Below, piece by piece: positions 55,382 to 64,000 of a DNA stretch of 64,000 nt. A program made the position numbers and the translations under genes. Below the pieces are notes generated by a model. It was given only the letters and a program-made list of their open reading frames with translations, was not told the origin of the DNA and ran no database searches. The stretch's first letter is position 1. Each line of letters opens with the position of its first letter. Origin of the DNA: Cellvibrionaceae bacterium 1162T.S.0a.05 (GTDB lineage: Bacteria > Pseudomonadota > Gammaproteobacteria > Pseudomonadales > Cellvibrionaceae); NCBI GenBank assembly GCA_000964245.1, contig LANB01000001.1, positions 1,219,501 through 1,283,500 on the forward strand. Reading direction: 5' to 3'.

Positions 55382-55704
55382 GAATCACCCTGCTGCAGGT
55401 GAATATAGATTTGCGCAGCATCTTCCGCACGAATGGCGAAGTAGCTGCCCTGACTTTTAACCTGCAGGGGGCCATTTCCGCGCCCTTTACGCAGCACCTT
55501 GATTTCAGCGCCTGGCGCCAACCCCAGGGCCTGACACTGCTTATGCAATAAGTCGCCACCGGCAATGTGGGCGATCTGCGCGCTTTCGCCACAGGCCAGA
55601 AGTTGCAGGCTGGACGACACGGGAGGCTTCGAGGACCGAACCTCGGCGATTTCGGATTCAGGCGTTTCAGCGACGGATAGCTCAGGCGTAGACAATTCGG
55701 ACAT
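55378..55704 (-). CDS. feoA: FeoA domain protein
   Basis: A 108-residue FeoA with a ~30-residue acidic/Ser-Pro-rich N-terminal extension. The SH3-like core has LLHKQCQALGLAPGAEIKVL and GPLQVKSQGSYFAIRAEDA. It assists FeoB. Its start is weakly marked by a ribosome-binding site. A Fur-box-like sequence lies 25 bp upstream. Confidence 0.9.
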   Translation of the reverse strand: MSELSTPELSVAETPESEIAEVRSSKPPVSSSLQLLACGESAQIAHIAGGDLLHKQCQALGLAPGAEIKVLRKGRGNGPLQVKSQGSYFAIRAEDAAQIYIHLQQGDS

Positions 55705-55728
55705 GAAGATGCAGCAGGATCAGTAATT

Positions 55729-55747
55729 AAGAATGATTATTATCTTC
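55729..55747 (-). promoter_or_regulatory. Candidate Fur box upstream of feoAB
   Basis: On the minus strand the site reads GAAGATAATAATCATTCTT, 14 of 19 matches with the consensus GATAATGATAATCATTATC. It lies 25-43 bp before the feoA ATG. Iron repression of feoAB is expected. Confidence 0.65.
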
Positions 55748-55820
55748 GTTTAAATGGCGGAGTGCAAGCGAGTCCGGTACCTCCAGGCAGGTCGTTTCAG
55801 CCTGAGCGTCAGTTGACGAG

Positions 55821-57194
55821 TCAGCTTGTCAGATTGCGTACTTTGATTTTGAAATCCGTTTGCTCATCCGGACTGGGAATGGAAGCCGATAAGGCTTCTA
55901 TCAAATCATCGAAGTTCATCGCCTGTTCCAGGGTTTCGCTCAACAACAAACCCGCCATGGGCCCCACGTATTCAGCAAACAGACTCTCAACCTTTTTACG
56001 CTGTACACCATCGAGCCGAAACTGATTCACCACGCGTTCGGCTGCACGTCGGCGCTCACCGGCGGGGCGATTTTGCGTCTCAATACGCAGAGTGGTTACG
56101 GAGGGTGCTTCGGTAATTTCCTCATCCGCTCGCCACACTTCGAGAAAACGCTTTCGCTCTTCTTCGTTGGTAATTTCCTCTGCCACACTGGTCGCCAGTT
56201 CAGAAATTGTGACACAGTCTTCCGCGTGCATCTCCACAATGTTGTTGCCAATCGGGCCGATAAAGTGGCAAAGCATCTCTGCCATTTCCCGTTGACGCTG
56301 CTTGAGCCCATGGTCCGTCGTGGGATGGATTTCCATCGGCTTCTCAACAAGCACTTGTGTTTCTTCACTTTGATTCTTTAAACCGTTTACCGCTTTTTTC
56401 AATTCCGTGGCAAAGGCTTTTGCACTGGCGAAGCGTTGATCCTTGTCCGCGGCCAGGCCTTTTTGTAACAGCGGCAAGAAGCCAACGGGAATGGCTTGCA
56501 AGATATTCACACGCGAGGTGATATGGATGCCCTTGGGGTTTAAGGTTTTTTTCTCGAGGGCGCTGGAGAAAGGAATTTTTGCCATCAACTCCAAAAAAAT
56601 AATTGATAGTGAATACAAATCTGCACGTGCATCCACTTCAGAACTTTGCTCCTGCTCTGGCGCCATGTAATTGGGTGTGCCCACCGAGTAACCCACTTGG
56701 GTGACATTGCCGGAATTGGGCACACGTGCAATGCCAAAATCTGTGACTTTCACTGAGCCATTGCCCAGCACCATAATGTTGCTGGGTTTAATATCGCGAT
56801 GAACAACTTTGGATGAGTGAGCAAAGTGCAGGGCTTTGAGAAGTTGCGACATGATACGCATTACGCGGTTCAGGCTAAGTGCCATATCCGCCTTCAACAC
56901 TTCGTTTAGTGGCTGCCCCTTTATGTATTCCATCACCAAAAACGGCATACCCTTGTACTCGCCGTAATCAAGAATCATCACTATGTTGGGGTGCATGCAA
57001 CGCGCAGAGGCTTGAGCCTCAATACGGAAGCGTTGATGGTATTCGCGCACCAGTGCTTCATCGCCAATATTGGGCGTCAGGGTTTTAATCGCCACACGAC
57101 GTTTTATGTCGGGATCAAAGGCTTCATACACCACGCCCATAGACCCTTTACCCAACACTCGTTGAATTTGATATTTCCCTATCATTTTCGGCAT
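55821..57194 (-). CDS. PknB-type Ser/Thr protein kinase with C-terminal repeats
   Basis: A 457-residue kinase: Gly loop LGKGSMGVVYEA, Lys in VAIKTL, HRDIKPSN, DFGIA and APEQ are intact, so it should be active. There is no TM or PASTA module. The C-terminal ~170 residues hold two similar units with FIGPIGNNIV...LATSVAEEI...RKRFL and YVGPMAGLLL...LIEALSASI, an apparent duplication of a small helical domain seen in other bacterial kinases (DUF8082-like). The start may be 57194 or 57185. The heme-sensor-like gene lies 37 bp upstream, so they form an operon. Confidence 0.88.
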   Translation of the reverse strand: MPKMIGKYQIQRVLGKGSMGVVYEAFDPDIKRRVAIKTLTPNIGDEALVREYHQRFRIEAQASARCMHPNIVMILDYGEYKGMPFLVMEYIKGQPLNEVLKADMALSLNRVMRIMSQLLKALHFAHSSKVVHRDIKPSNIMVLGNGSVKVTDFGIARVPNSGNVTQVGYSVGTPNYMAPEQEQSSEVDARADLYSLSIIFLELMAKIPFSSALEKKTLNPKGIHITSRVNILQAIPVGFLPLLQKGLAADKDQRFASAKAFATELKKAVNGLKNQSEETQVLVEKPMEIHPTTDHGLKQRQREMAEMLCHFIGPIGNNIVEMHAEDCVTISELATSVAEEITNEEERKRFLEVWRADEEITEAPSVTTLRIETQNRPAGERRRAAERVVNQFRLDGVQRKKVESLFAEYVGPMAGLLLSETLEQAMNFDDLIEALSASIPSPDEQTDFKIKVRNLTS

Positions 57195-57231
57195 TTCGAT
57201 TCTTTTCCCTTTCGCAAGCGCGTTACACTTT

Positions 57232-58134
57232 TCAGTTTCTTTTTGTGGCTTGTTGTTTGCGCTGCTGTTTTATCATGCGAACGGCGCTCGCCAAACTGCG
57301 ATGCATACGGTTAAAGGACATTGCCATCGTGGCAATTTCGCCTTTGCCTTTCACTTCAAACTCCGGCACATCAATTTGGCCCTTGCTGATCGCATCCGCT
57401 TTTTCGGCAACTTCCTTAACCGGTTTAATCACCACAAAATGCAGCAGTAAGTTAAGCAGCAACCACACAAAGACAAAAATACCGACAAGATAAACAATAA
57501 AAATATTCAAGGCTCCCTGCGCGCGCTGCAATGGCAAACTCATGGGCACATACACAATTTGTGCACCAATCACTGAGTTCAGTTGCCACCCAAAACCGTT
57601 TTCGCGGCCGTAGAGTTCAATCATACTTGCGGGCGCGGCATCCGGCGTGGAGTGACACGCTAAACAAGCGGGATTGGTAAGGCGGAAAGGGTGGCTGATA
57701 TAAAGCAGTTTACCCGTTGCCGTTTCCTTAATACCGCTGTGCTCCGTCACGGAGGGGTTTGAAGAAAAATAATCAATGATGCCGCGCTCCCAGTCTGTTG
57801 CTCGGTGCACCGGGTTGGTAGGGTTAACGGTTGCTTCCTGATAGGTGTATTCAGGAAAGCGTTTTCGCAAGCTATCGAAATTTGTTGTCGCAGCGTAAGC
57901 AGGAACTGTTTGCTTAATAAATTCAGCATGCTCGCCGGCTTCGATTATGGGTTTAACTTCATTTACGGTGTAGGCACGAATGGATTTTGCCATTTCCATC
58001 ATGATGTCGGCATTTTGCAGTACTTCCATTTGCGCGTTTTCTTCCAGAATTGTTTTACTGGAAAACCACGCAAGCCCCACACCAATAGCAAAGGTGAGCA
58101 ACATCACCAGATTAAATTTGATTCGTAAGCTCAT
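57232..58134 (-). CDS. DUF3365 (Tll0287-like) heme-sensor protein with HAMP
   Basis: A 300-residue membrane protein. TM1 is at residues 8-25. A periplasmic domain (~30-205) contains TNPACLACHSTP, a CxxCH heme motif, with HPFRLT just before it, as in Tll0287-like/DUF3365 redox or CO/O2-sensor domains. TM2 is at ~210-240 and a HAMP domain at ~235-290 (KPVKEVAEKADAISKGQ). The protein ends soon after HAMP with a basic tail, so no kinase or methyl-accepting domain is fused. It likely signals to the Ser/Thr kinase encoded 37 bp downstream. Confidence 0.85.
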   Translation of the reverse strand: MSLRIKFNLVMLLTFAIGVGLAWFSSKTILEENAQMEVLQNADIMMEMAKSIRAYTVNEVKPIIEAGEHAEFIKQTVPAYAATTNFDSLRKRFPEYTYQEATVNPTNPVHRATDWERGIIDYFSSNPSVTEHSGIKETATGKLLYISHPFRLTNPACLACHSTPDAAPASMIELYGRENGFGWQLNSVIGAQIVYVPMSLPLQRAQGALNIFIVYLVGIFVFVWLLLNLLLHFVVIKPVKEVAEKADAISKGQIDVPEFEVKGKGEIATMAMSFNRMHRSLASAVRMIKQQRKQQATKRN

Positions 58135-58205
58135 AGTAGACTTTCCCTGACAGTCGCGTGCACGCTTTGCAGCATGCTTATTGTTGTGTTCTCCCTACTG
58201 AGTAC

Positions 58206-60128
58206 TTATTGTATTCCCTGAATATTTTTACTTTTTTTTAGTTCGTGTTGCTTTAACCAGTGTTGAATTGCCGCTTCTATTGAGCTTTCATCCAAACCTG
58301 CGGCCTGCAATAATTCTTCTCTCTTTCCGTGTTCGTAATATTTATCAGCCAGGCCAAGCTGCAATACCGGCTTATGCACTCCGTGTGCGGCGAGCACTTC
58401 GACTACACCGGAGCCCGCCCCCCCTGCAATGGCATTTTCTTCGAGCGTAACAAAATAATCGTGCGTTGCTGCCTGCTCCAGTATTAGACTTTCGTCCAGG
58501 GGCTTTGCCCAACGCATATCGCACACACTGTAGTTTTGTTTGCGCGCTATCGTTGTAGCGCGGTCTAACAGCACACCAAAATTTAAAATACTGACACCTT
58601 TGCCAGCTAGCAGGACGCGACCCTTGCCAATTTCAAAACCCTGATCACTGTGTAAAAGCGTCGCGCCGGGCCCGGTGCCTCTCGGATAGCGCACCGCTGC
58701 CGGGCCTTGATAATTATAGGCGGCAAATAAGGTCTGACGGCATTCGTTTTCATCACTGGGCGTTGCCAGCACCATGTTGGGAATGCAACGCAAAAAACTG
58801 ATATCGAAAGCGCCAGCGTGTGTGGGGCCGTCTTCCCCAACCAGACCTGCGCGATCAATCGCAAAAGTTACATCAAGATTTTGCAGTGCAATATCGTGAA
58901 TCAACTGGTCGTAGGCGCGCTGCAGAAAGGTTGAATATATTGCGACAACAGGCTTAAAGCCTTCACAAGCCAAACCCGCTGCAAAGGTGAGTGCGTGTTG
59001 TTCGGCAATGGCCACATCGTGATAGTGGTCCGGGAAGCGTTCGGCAAATTTTGCCATTCCCGAGCCTTCACACATGGCGGGTGTTATGCCGATAAGGTGG
59101 CCATCTTCCGAGGCTTTATCGCAGAGCCAATTGCCGAATACGTCCTGATATTTTATCGAGACATTCTTCTCGGGCGCGGCGACGCTGACCTTTTTCTTGG
59201 GCTCGATTTTATTCAGTGCGTGATACCCCACCGGGTCATTTTCAGCGGGTGCAAAGCCTTTCCCTTTGGTCGTAATAACATGCAGTAATTTGGGCCCTTT
59301 TATCTCAAGCATATTGCCGAGGTAGTGCACCAACTTATTCACATCGTGGCCGTCAATCGGCCCCACATAGTAGAAACCCAGCTCCTCAAACAGCGTGCCG
59401 GGTGAGACCATGCCTTTCATATGCTCCTCGGTGCGGCGCGCCAGATCCCAGGCGTGTGGAACACGCTGAAGAACACGTTTGGAGCCCTCACGCAGCGCGG
59501 TATAGGTCTTCGATGCCCAGATTTTGGAGAAATAGGTCGCGAGGCCACCGACATTTTTTGAAATCGACATGTTGTTGTCATTCAGCACAACCAACATATC
59601 GGTCTCAGTGTGAGCCGCATGATTCAAGGCTTCGAAAGCCATCCCCGCGGTCATCGCGCCATCGCCGATCACGGCCACGGTTTTATTCTGCTGATCACGC
59701 ATTTGGTTGGCGAGCGCCATACCGAGCGCAGCACTGATGGAGGTGCTGCTGTGGCCGACCCCAAAGGTGTCGTATTCGCTTTCTGCGCGCTTGAGAAACC
59801 CGCTGATACCGCCCCATTGGCGAATACTGTGCATGGCCTCGCGGCGACCGGTCAGGATTTTATGGGGGTAACACTGGTGCCCGACATCCCAAACCAATTT
59901 GTCTTCGGGTGTATTAAGCACATAGTGGAGGGCAATGGTGAGCTCAACAACACCGAGGCCTGCGCCGAAGTGGCCGCCCGTCTGGCCCACCGTGTAAAGC
60001 AGAAACTCGCGCAATTCCTCGGCCAGTTCGGGTAGTTGTTTTGCCTCAAGTTTTTTTAAATCTGCAGGCACATCCACCTGGTCTAGCAGGGGCGTATGCG
60101 GGCGTTTTAAGGGTATTTCGTCAAACAT
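58206..60128 (-). CDS. dxs: 1-deoxy-D-xylulose-5-phosphate synthase
   Basis: A 640-residue TPP enzyme making DXP in isoprenoid synthesis. I use ATG 60128 ([11 protein letters not shown]); the longer frame adds six residues without support. TPP-binding [18 protein letters not shown] (cut) and the N-terminal [14 protein letters not shown] are present, with the transketolase-type [18 protein letters not shown]. It lies 71 bp downstream of the sensor gene start, in the same direction. Confidence 0.96.
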   Translation of the reverse strand: MFDEIPLKRPHTPLLDQVDVPADLKKLEAKQLPELAEELREFLLYTVGQTGGHFGAGLGVVELTIALHYVLNTPEDKLVWDVGHQCYPHKILTGRREAMHSIRQWGGISGFLKRAESEYDTFGVGHSSTSISAALGMALANQMRDQQNKTVAVIGDGAMTAGMAFEALNHAAHTETDMLVVLNDNNMSISKNVGGLATYFSKIWASKTYTALREGSKRVLQRVPHAWDLARRTEEHMKGMVSPGTLFEELGFYYVGPIDGHDVNKLVHYLGNMLEIKGPKLLHVITTKGKGFAPAENDPVGYHALNKIEPKKKVSVAAPEKNVSIKYQDVFGNWLCDKASEDGHLIGITPAMCEGSGMAKFAERFPDHYHDVAIAEQHALTFAAGLACEGFKPVVAIYSTFLQRAYDQLIHDIALQNLDVTFAIDRAGLVGEDGPTHAGAFDISFLRCIPNMVLATPSDENECRQTLFAAYNYQGPAAVRYPRGTGPGATLLHSDQGFEIGKGRVLLAGKGVSILNFGVLLDRATTIARKQNYSVCDMRWAKPLDESLILEQAATHDYFVTLEENAIAGGAGSGVVEVLAAHGVHKPVLQLGLADKYYEHGKREELLQAAGLDESSIEAAIQHWLKQHELKKSKNIQGIQ

Positions 60129-60428
60129 GAGGGCGGTGTACCACAACAGAACAGGTAACGCGCAATTGTATTGCCTGAATCCCTATATTGAAAGCGCCAG
60201 AGGCCAGATGACCCCAGGCTTTTAGTCGATAATGTTCTGGTTTGCGCTAGCGCTCAATAACCCGGTTCTGTGCTTTGTTTCCCAGAGTGGGGTTCTCAGG
60301 CAGAATCAAGACCCGCATTGGGGATCTGTACCGGATTGTGTGGCCCGCGCCCTGTTTTTCCTGAACCCGAACCCCAAGCTCAAACCAAAGCCAGAGCCTC
60401 GAACCAAAGCCAGGATCCAGAGCTGGGT
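60129..60428. other. Intergenic region between dxs and SDR
   Basis: 300 bp with a short Pro/Lys-like repeat (AACCAAAGCCAG twice, at ~60374 and ~60398). It must hold the dxs promoter. No gene is called. Confidence 0.4.
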
Positions 60429-61124
60429 TTATTCAAAAAACCGGAACTGTTGTGCCTGAAAATACTCGCCGTTCGCCCCCTTGTCTGCCACCAAAACCGG
60501 GGCCAGCATACCGGGCAACACGGTATCGACACTCTCCCAGGCATCGGGGCCTCCGAGATCTGTGCGAATCCAGCCTGGGTCAATCGCATTCACGCGTACT
60601 GCCGTATCCTTAAACTCAAATGCCAGATCACGGGTTAATTTATCAATCGCGGCCTTGGAGACGCTGTAGGGTGCGAGGTTTGGCTGATCACAAATCCCTG
60701 ACGACACATTCACAATCCGCCCCCAGTTTCTCGATTTCATCCCCGGCCCAAAGGCATTACACAATTGGGTCACAGCGAAAACGTTGACCTGAAAGATTTT
60801 TTGCCAGGTTGCCTGATCAAACTCAAAGACCGGCGTAGAAGAACAATTGATTGCAGCGTTGTTGTAGAGAATATCAATTTCCTTGCCCTCAACAGCCGCG
60901 ATTAACTTCGCCACCCCCGCCTCACTGTCCAGCGCCGCGCCGACCGCCAGCGCATCCACACCTTTCTGCTGAACAATTTCAAGCGTTTCATGGGTATGTT
61001 CCAGCTCTCGTCCGTGCACGATCACATTACATTGCAATTCCGCGAGACCAATTGCAATTTGTCTGCCGATACCGCGACTGGAGCCCGTAACCAGAGCCCA
61101 TTTTCCTTCGAGTGTTTTTTTCAT
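60429..61124 (-). CDS. SDR-family oxidoreductase
   Basis: A 231-residue short-chain dehydrogenase: TGSSRGIGRQIA, NNAAIN, and the catalytic YSVSKAAI with Ser upstream in NVSSGI. NADP(H)-dependent oxidation or reduction is expected; the substrate is unknown. A MerR-type dyad sits just upstream, which would fit electrophile or redox control. Confidence 0.88.
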   Translation of the reverse strand: MKKTLEGKWALVTGSSRGIGRQIAIGLAELQCNVIVHGRELEHTHETLEIVQQKGVDALAVGAALDSEAGVAKLIAAVEGKEIDILYNNAAINCSSTPVFEFDQATWQKIFQVNVFAVTQLCNAFGPGMKSRNWGRIVNVSSGICDQPNLAPYSVSKAAIDKLTRDLAFEFKDTAVRVNAIDPGWIRTDLGGPDAWESVDTVLPGMLAPVLVADKGANGEYFQAQQFRFFE

Positions 61125-61152
61125 TGTTGTTCTCCTGATTTTGGGAGGCGTG

Positions 61153-61185
61153 ACCTTAAGGGGTGAAGTGTCAGGTTTTGGTCAA
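61153..61185 (-). promoter_or_regulatory. Possible MerR-family operator/promoter of the SDR gene
   Basis: On the minus strand TTGACC (61185-61180) is followed by ACCT...AGGT, a 24-bp dyad (61176-61153) ending CTTAAGGT. The extended -35 to -10 spacing is typical of MerR-type promoters. It lies 29 bp before the SDR ATG. The match is by eye only. The remaining gap to 61456 shows no gene. Confidence 0.35.
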
Positions 61186-61456
61186 GCTTCAACTTGGGTC
61201 TCGTTAAAATAATCATTTTTTTTGAGCATTTATATTTAATGCATTGACGTTTTCATGCGGTCTCACATCATCCGGGATTCAATTAAAACAAATATTCATT
61301 CAGATAATTCGCTCATTTTTCTCTTACATCATCTAGAATACTTGTTACTCCTGAGCATGAAGCGTGAAGCATGAGTGAATTGAGCCTAAGAAAAATAGAC
61401 ACAACCCCGACTTCAGGCAACTCACCAAACAGAATACTAAAAATATACCGCCAGAC

Positions 61457-62824
61457 ATGACAAGCCCTCTCCTGAATTTAAGCAAACGCGTCGCAGTTCT
61501 CGCCTTACCCATGGGCCTGCAAACACTCTTGCAAGCGATGCTCGGCATGGCCGATGTGGTCATGGTCAGTGGCCTCGGCGCAGCTGCGATTGCCGCTGTT
61601 GGCCTCTCTGCCAAATTGCATTTTTTGTTGTTGGTGGTCATGCTCGGTGTGGCAACCGCCTGTAGCATTTTAGTTGCACAATATACTGGAGCAAAAAACG
61701 AAGCTGCCAGCAAACACACGCTCGCCTTAACACTCATTATTGGTAGCCTGTTGATGCTGCCTTTTATGCTACTTTTTTCAGCAAATAACAGCTGGTGGCT
61801 GAGCATTCTCAACCCCGACCCTGAGGTGGTTGCGCTTGCTTCAAAGTATCTATTCATTACAGCCGCCGCATTGATTCTTACTCAATGGATCGTCATTTTT
61901 GAATCCGCTTTGCGCTCAATCGGCAATACCACTCTGCCACTGGTGATTGGCGGTTTCGCTGCCATCAGCAATATCTTTTTTAATTATGTTTTAATTTTCG
62001 GCCATTTTGGCTTTCCCGAATTGGGTGTAGCGGGGGCAGCCTGGGGCACGCTACTTTCTCGCTGTTTACAAGTCATTGCGATCATCGCATACCTTGCAAT
62101 GAAACAGCATCCCTTCTCTGCCTTACATCTGGATTTTGTTCACGCATTTAATTTTCAGCGCGCAAAACGCTTTTTACTTTTCGCATTCCCGCTGATTTCA
62201 AACTATTTTATTTGGGCGCTGGGCAACGCCACATATCACATATTAACCGGTTATGCGGGAACAAATGCGCTCGCCGTGATGGGCATCATGGTACCTATTG
62301 AATCGGCTTTTTTCGCATTATTTATCGGTACCGCCAATGCCTCGGCGATTATGATTGGGCAGAATCTCGGTGCGGATAAAACTGAAGAGGCCTGGCAGTT
62401 GTACCGATTTTTTGATCGCTTAACCATTTCGGCAGTTATCGTCTTCAGCGCTTCGCTTTGGCTCGCCTCCCCCCTCATTGTGAATCATTTTGCCGAAAGC
62501 AATGCCGAGGCCGCCACACTGCTACAGAAAACCTTACTGATATTTTGTTTGCTTACCTGGATAAAAGTGATCAATATGCAGCGCATTATTGGCGTGCTAC
62601 GCGCAGGCGCGGACAACAATTTTGTATTGGTGGTGGATACGATTGTGATGTGGGCAATTGGCCTCCCTGCCTTTGCCCTGGGTTTGTTTTACTTCAATTT
62701 CCCTTTTTATATTTTGTACATCCTGATGTACCTTGAAGATACCGCCAAGTTCCCACCGATGTGGTGGCGACTTGGCAAGCGTTATTGGCTGAAAAATCTA
62801 ACCCGTGTTTCGCATTCCAGCTGA
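61457..62824 (+). CDS. MATE-family efflux transporter
   Basis: A 455-residue exporter with 12 hydrophobic segments in two related halves. The first half starts LALPMGLQTLLQAMLGMADVVMV (cut) and the second starts near residue 235 (KRFLLFAFPLISNYFIW). It is a NorM/DinF-like Na+ or H+ antiporter of drugs or metabolites. It converges with the ppc gene and overlaps it by 27 bp at the 3' end, so both stops lie within the other's coding sequence. Confidence 0.9.
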   Translation: MTSPLLNLSKRVAVLALPMGLQTLLQAMLGMADVVMVSGLGAAAIAAVGLSAKLHFLLLVVMLGVATACSILVAQYTGAKNEAASKHTLALTLIIGSLLMLPFMLLFSANNSWWLSILNPDPEVVALASKYLFITAAALILTQWIVIFESALRSIGNTTLPLVIGGFAAISNIFFNYVLIFGHFGFPELGVAGAAWGTLLSRCLQVIAIIAYLAMKQHPFSALHLDFVHAFNFQRAKRFLLFAFPLISNYFIWALGNATYHILTGYAGTNALAVMGIMVPIESAFFALFIGTANASAIMIGQNLGADKTEEAWQLYRFFDRLTISAVIVFSASLWLASPLIVNHFAESNAEAATLLQKTLLIFCLLTWIKVINMQRIIGVLRAGADNNFVLVVDTIVMWAIGLPAFALGLFYFNFPFYILYILMYLEDTAKFPPMWWRLGKRYWLKNLTRVSHSS

Positions 62825-64000
62825 GATGCCCGCCATGGTGACTTTCAAGGCCTGCTCAAGCTCAGGAAGAATATCTTCGGTGCTGCGATCACGCCTTAAC
62901 AATTCTGCCTGCAAATAATTAAGCGGGTCGATATAAGGCTTGCGCACATTCAAGGTTTTTTGCAGCAAAATATTGTTATCCAATAATTTTTCCTGCCCTT
63001 GAATTTCGTTCAAGGTGTTTTCAAGCTTCGCCAGCTGTGCACGTAAATCCTGCCCAAGCCCCTGGTAAGCGGGGTCGACCAGTTGTCGTTCGTAGTGGGT
63101 ACACACTTCAAGATCCGCCTTACCGACGACCATTTCCAGCAACTCCAGATAAGCCACAAAAAACGGCCATTCAGTTTTCATTTCATGCAAGGTATCCGGC
63201 ATGTTTTCCAGAGCATAATCGAGTGCCTGCCCCGTTCCTAACCAGCCGGGCAAATTCAGACGCACCTGCGCCCAGGCAAAAACCCAGGGAATTGCACGCA
63301 AACTTTCGACACCACCCGTTGCTTTTCTTTTCGCAGGGCGCGAGCCCAGAGCCAGTTTTCCGAGTTCCTGTTCCGGCGTAAGACTGCGGAAGTAAGGCAC
63401 GAAATCCTTATGCCCGCGAACAACACTGCGATACGCCTCAAGGCTGACTTTGGACAGTGTTTCCATCGCATCACGCCACTCCTGTCTGGGTGCAGGCGCG
63501 GGGTCAACCGTTGCGGTAATAGTTGCAATGGCATAGGTACTCAAACTGTTAAAAGCAACGCGCGGCAGACCAAACTTGTAGCGAATCATTTCACCCTGTT
63601 CCGTTACGCGAATTCGCCCTTTCACAGAACCTGGCGGTTGTGATGCCATGGCTTTTTCAACGGGACCGCCGCCTCGACCGACAGTTCCGCCGCGACCATG
63701 GAACAGCACCAGCGAAACATCGTGCTGCTCAGCCAGGCTAACCAATTTTTCTTGCGCTTTATATTGGGCCCAGGTGGCCGCTAGTTTACCGGCATCTTTT
63801 GCCGAATCAGAATAGCCAATCATGACTGTCTGACTTTGTTTACGCAGACTGGCATCCTCGTCTTCTGTTTTTATGTAATCGCGGTACCAATGGTTTTGCC
63901 AAAGTTGATTCATAACTTTGGGCGCGCGATCAAGATCATCAAGCGTTTCAAAAAGCGGGACGATAGGCATTTTCCATTTCACGCCACTTTCTTTTAATAA
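62798..64000 (-). CDS. ppc: Phosphoenolpyruvate carboxylase, C-terminal part (5' end outside window)
   Basis: The frame is open to the window edge; the ATG at 63982 is internal. About 400 residues remain: MIGYSDSAKDAGKLAA, LFHGRGGTVGRGGGP (PEP-binding catalytic loop with essential His and Arg), SLRAIPWVFAW, and the conserved C-terminus ISAGMRNTG. PEP carboxylase replenishes oxaloacetate. Overlap with the convergent MATE gene is 27 bp. Confidence 0.96.
   Translation of the reverse strand, partial: LLKESGVKWKMPIVPLFETLDDLDRAPKVMNQLWQNHWYRDYIKTEDEDASLRKQSQTVMIGYSDSAKDAGKLAATWAQYKAQEKLVSLAEQHDVSLVLFHGRGGTVGRGGGPVEKAMASQPPGSVKGRIRVTEQGEMIRYKFGLPRVAFNSLSTYAIATITATVDPAPAPRQEWRDAMETLSKVSLEAYRSVVRGHKDFVPYFRSLTPEQELGKLALGSRPAKRKATGGVESLRAIPWVFAWAQVRLNLPGWLGTGQALDYALENMPDTLHEMKTEWPFFVAYLELLEMVVGKADLEVCTHYERQLVDPAYQGLGQDLRAQLAKLENTLNEIQGQEKLLDNNILLQKTLNVRKPYIDPLNYLQAELLRRDRSTEDILPELEQALKVTMAGISAGMRNTG

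Noticed and set aside
61345-61857. 170-residue minus-strand frame
   Set aside because: Antisense to the MATE gene; composition is that of a shadow frame, no ribosome-binding site.

Overview
The window reads as chromosomal DNA of a cellulolytic marine-type gammaproteobacterium close to Saccharophagus, Teredinibacter and Cellvibrio (Cellvibrionaceae). The evidence is a GH9 and a GH5 cellulase, lipoproteins and secreted proteins with poly-serine or Pro-Glu-Gln linkers and PKD or ricin-type modules, and a housekeeping backbone with Pseudomonas-like gene order (dksA-gluQ-cbrX-cbrA-cbrB-pcnB-folK-dNK-panB; ilvA / rpiA-serA). This is inferred from protein recognition only; no alignment was run.

Layout. 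1-11.5 kb: end of a PhoQ-like kinase, a VanZ-like protein, an RND-superfamily exporter with an acidic insert, a double-FHA membrane protein, ubiX-mpl, a small DUF6316-like protein and an RND efflux pair (adaptor + pump). 11.5-18 kb: membrane pyrophosphatase hppA divergent from soluble ppa, a repeat-bearing acidic protein, a HAD phosphatase with an M15 peptidase, and a TfoX-C/Rieske pair. 18.3-28.4 kb: dksA, gluQ, the CbrX-CbrA-CbrB carbon/nitrogen regulatory system, then a CrcZ-like small RNA with CbrB-type sites and a sigma-54 promoter, followed by pcnB, folK, a deoxynucleoside kinase and panB. 28.4-33.5 kb: GH9 lipoprotein, a porin, a MITE-like element touching the porin stop codon, an SDR and a GH5 cellulase. 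33.9-36.8 kb: an unfamiliar three-gene unit (degenerate kinase/receiver membrane protein, hotdog-fold protein, acyl-CoA dehydrogenase). 36.9-44.8 kb: aldo/keto reductase, ilvA, a secreted PKD/CxxCH/ricin protein, rpiA-serA. 45-51 kb: two large surface lipoproteins with low-complexity linkers around a small lipoprotein preceded by 16-bp tandem repeats. 51-64 kb: alpha/beta hydrolase, MscS channel, feoAB, a heme-sensor-like protein with a Ser/Thr kinase, dxs, SDR, MATE exporter, and the C-terminal part of PEP carboxylase.

How it fits together. The most informative region is cbrAB plus the A-rich RNA at 24499-24746. In Pseudomonas, CbrB with sigma-54 drives CrcZ, which titrates Hfq/Crc and relieves catabolite repression. 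The same architecture in a plant-polysaccharide degrader suggests that carbon-source hierarchy here is run by the same logic. The strongest candidate for something undescribed is the 33.9-36.8 kb unit, in which a membrane pseudo-kinase/pseudo-receiver sits with two acyl-thioester enzymes. No rRNA, tRNA or CRISPR array was seen.
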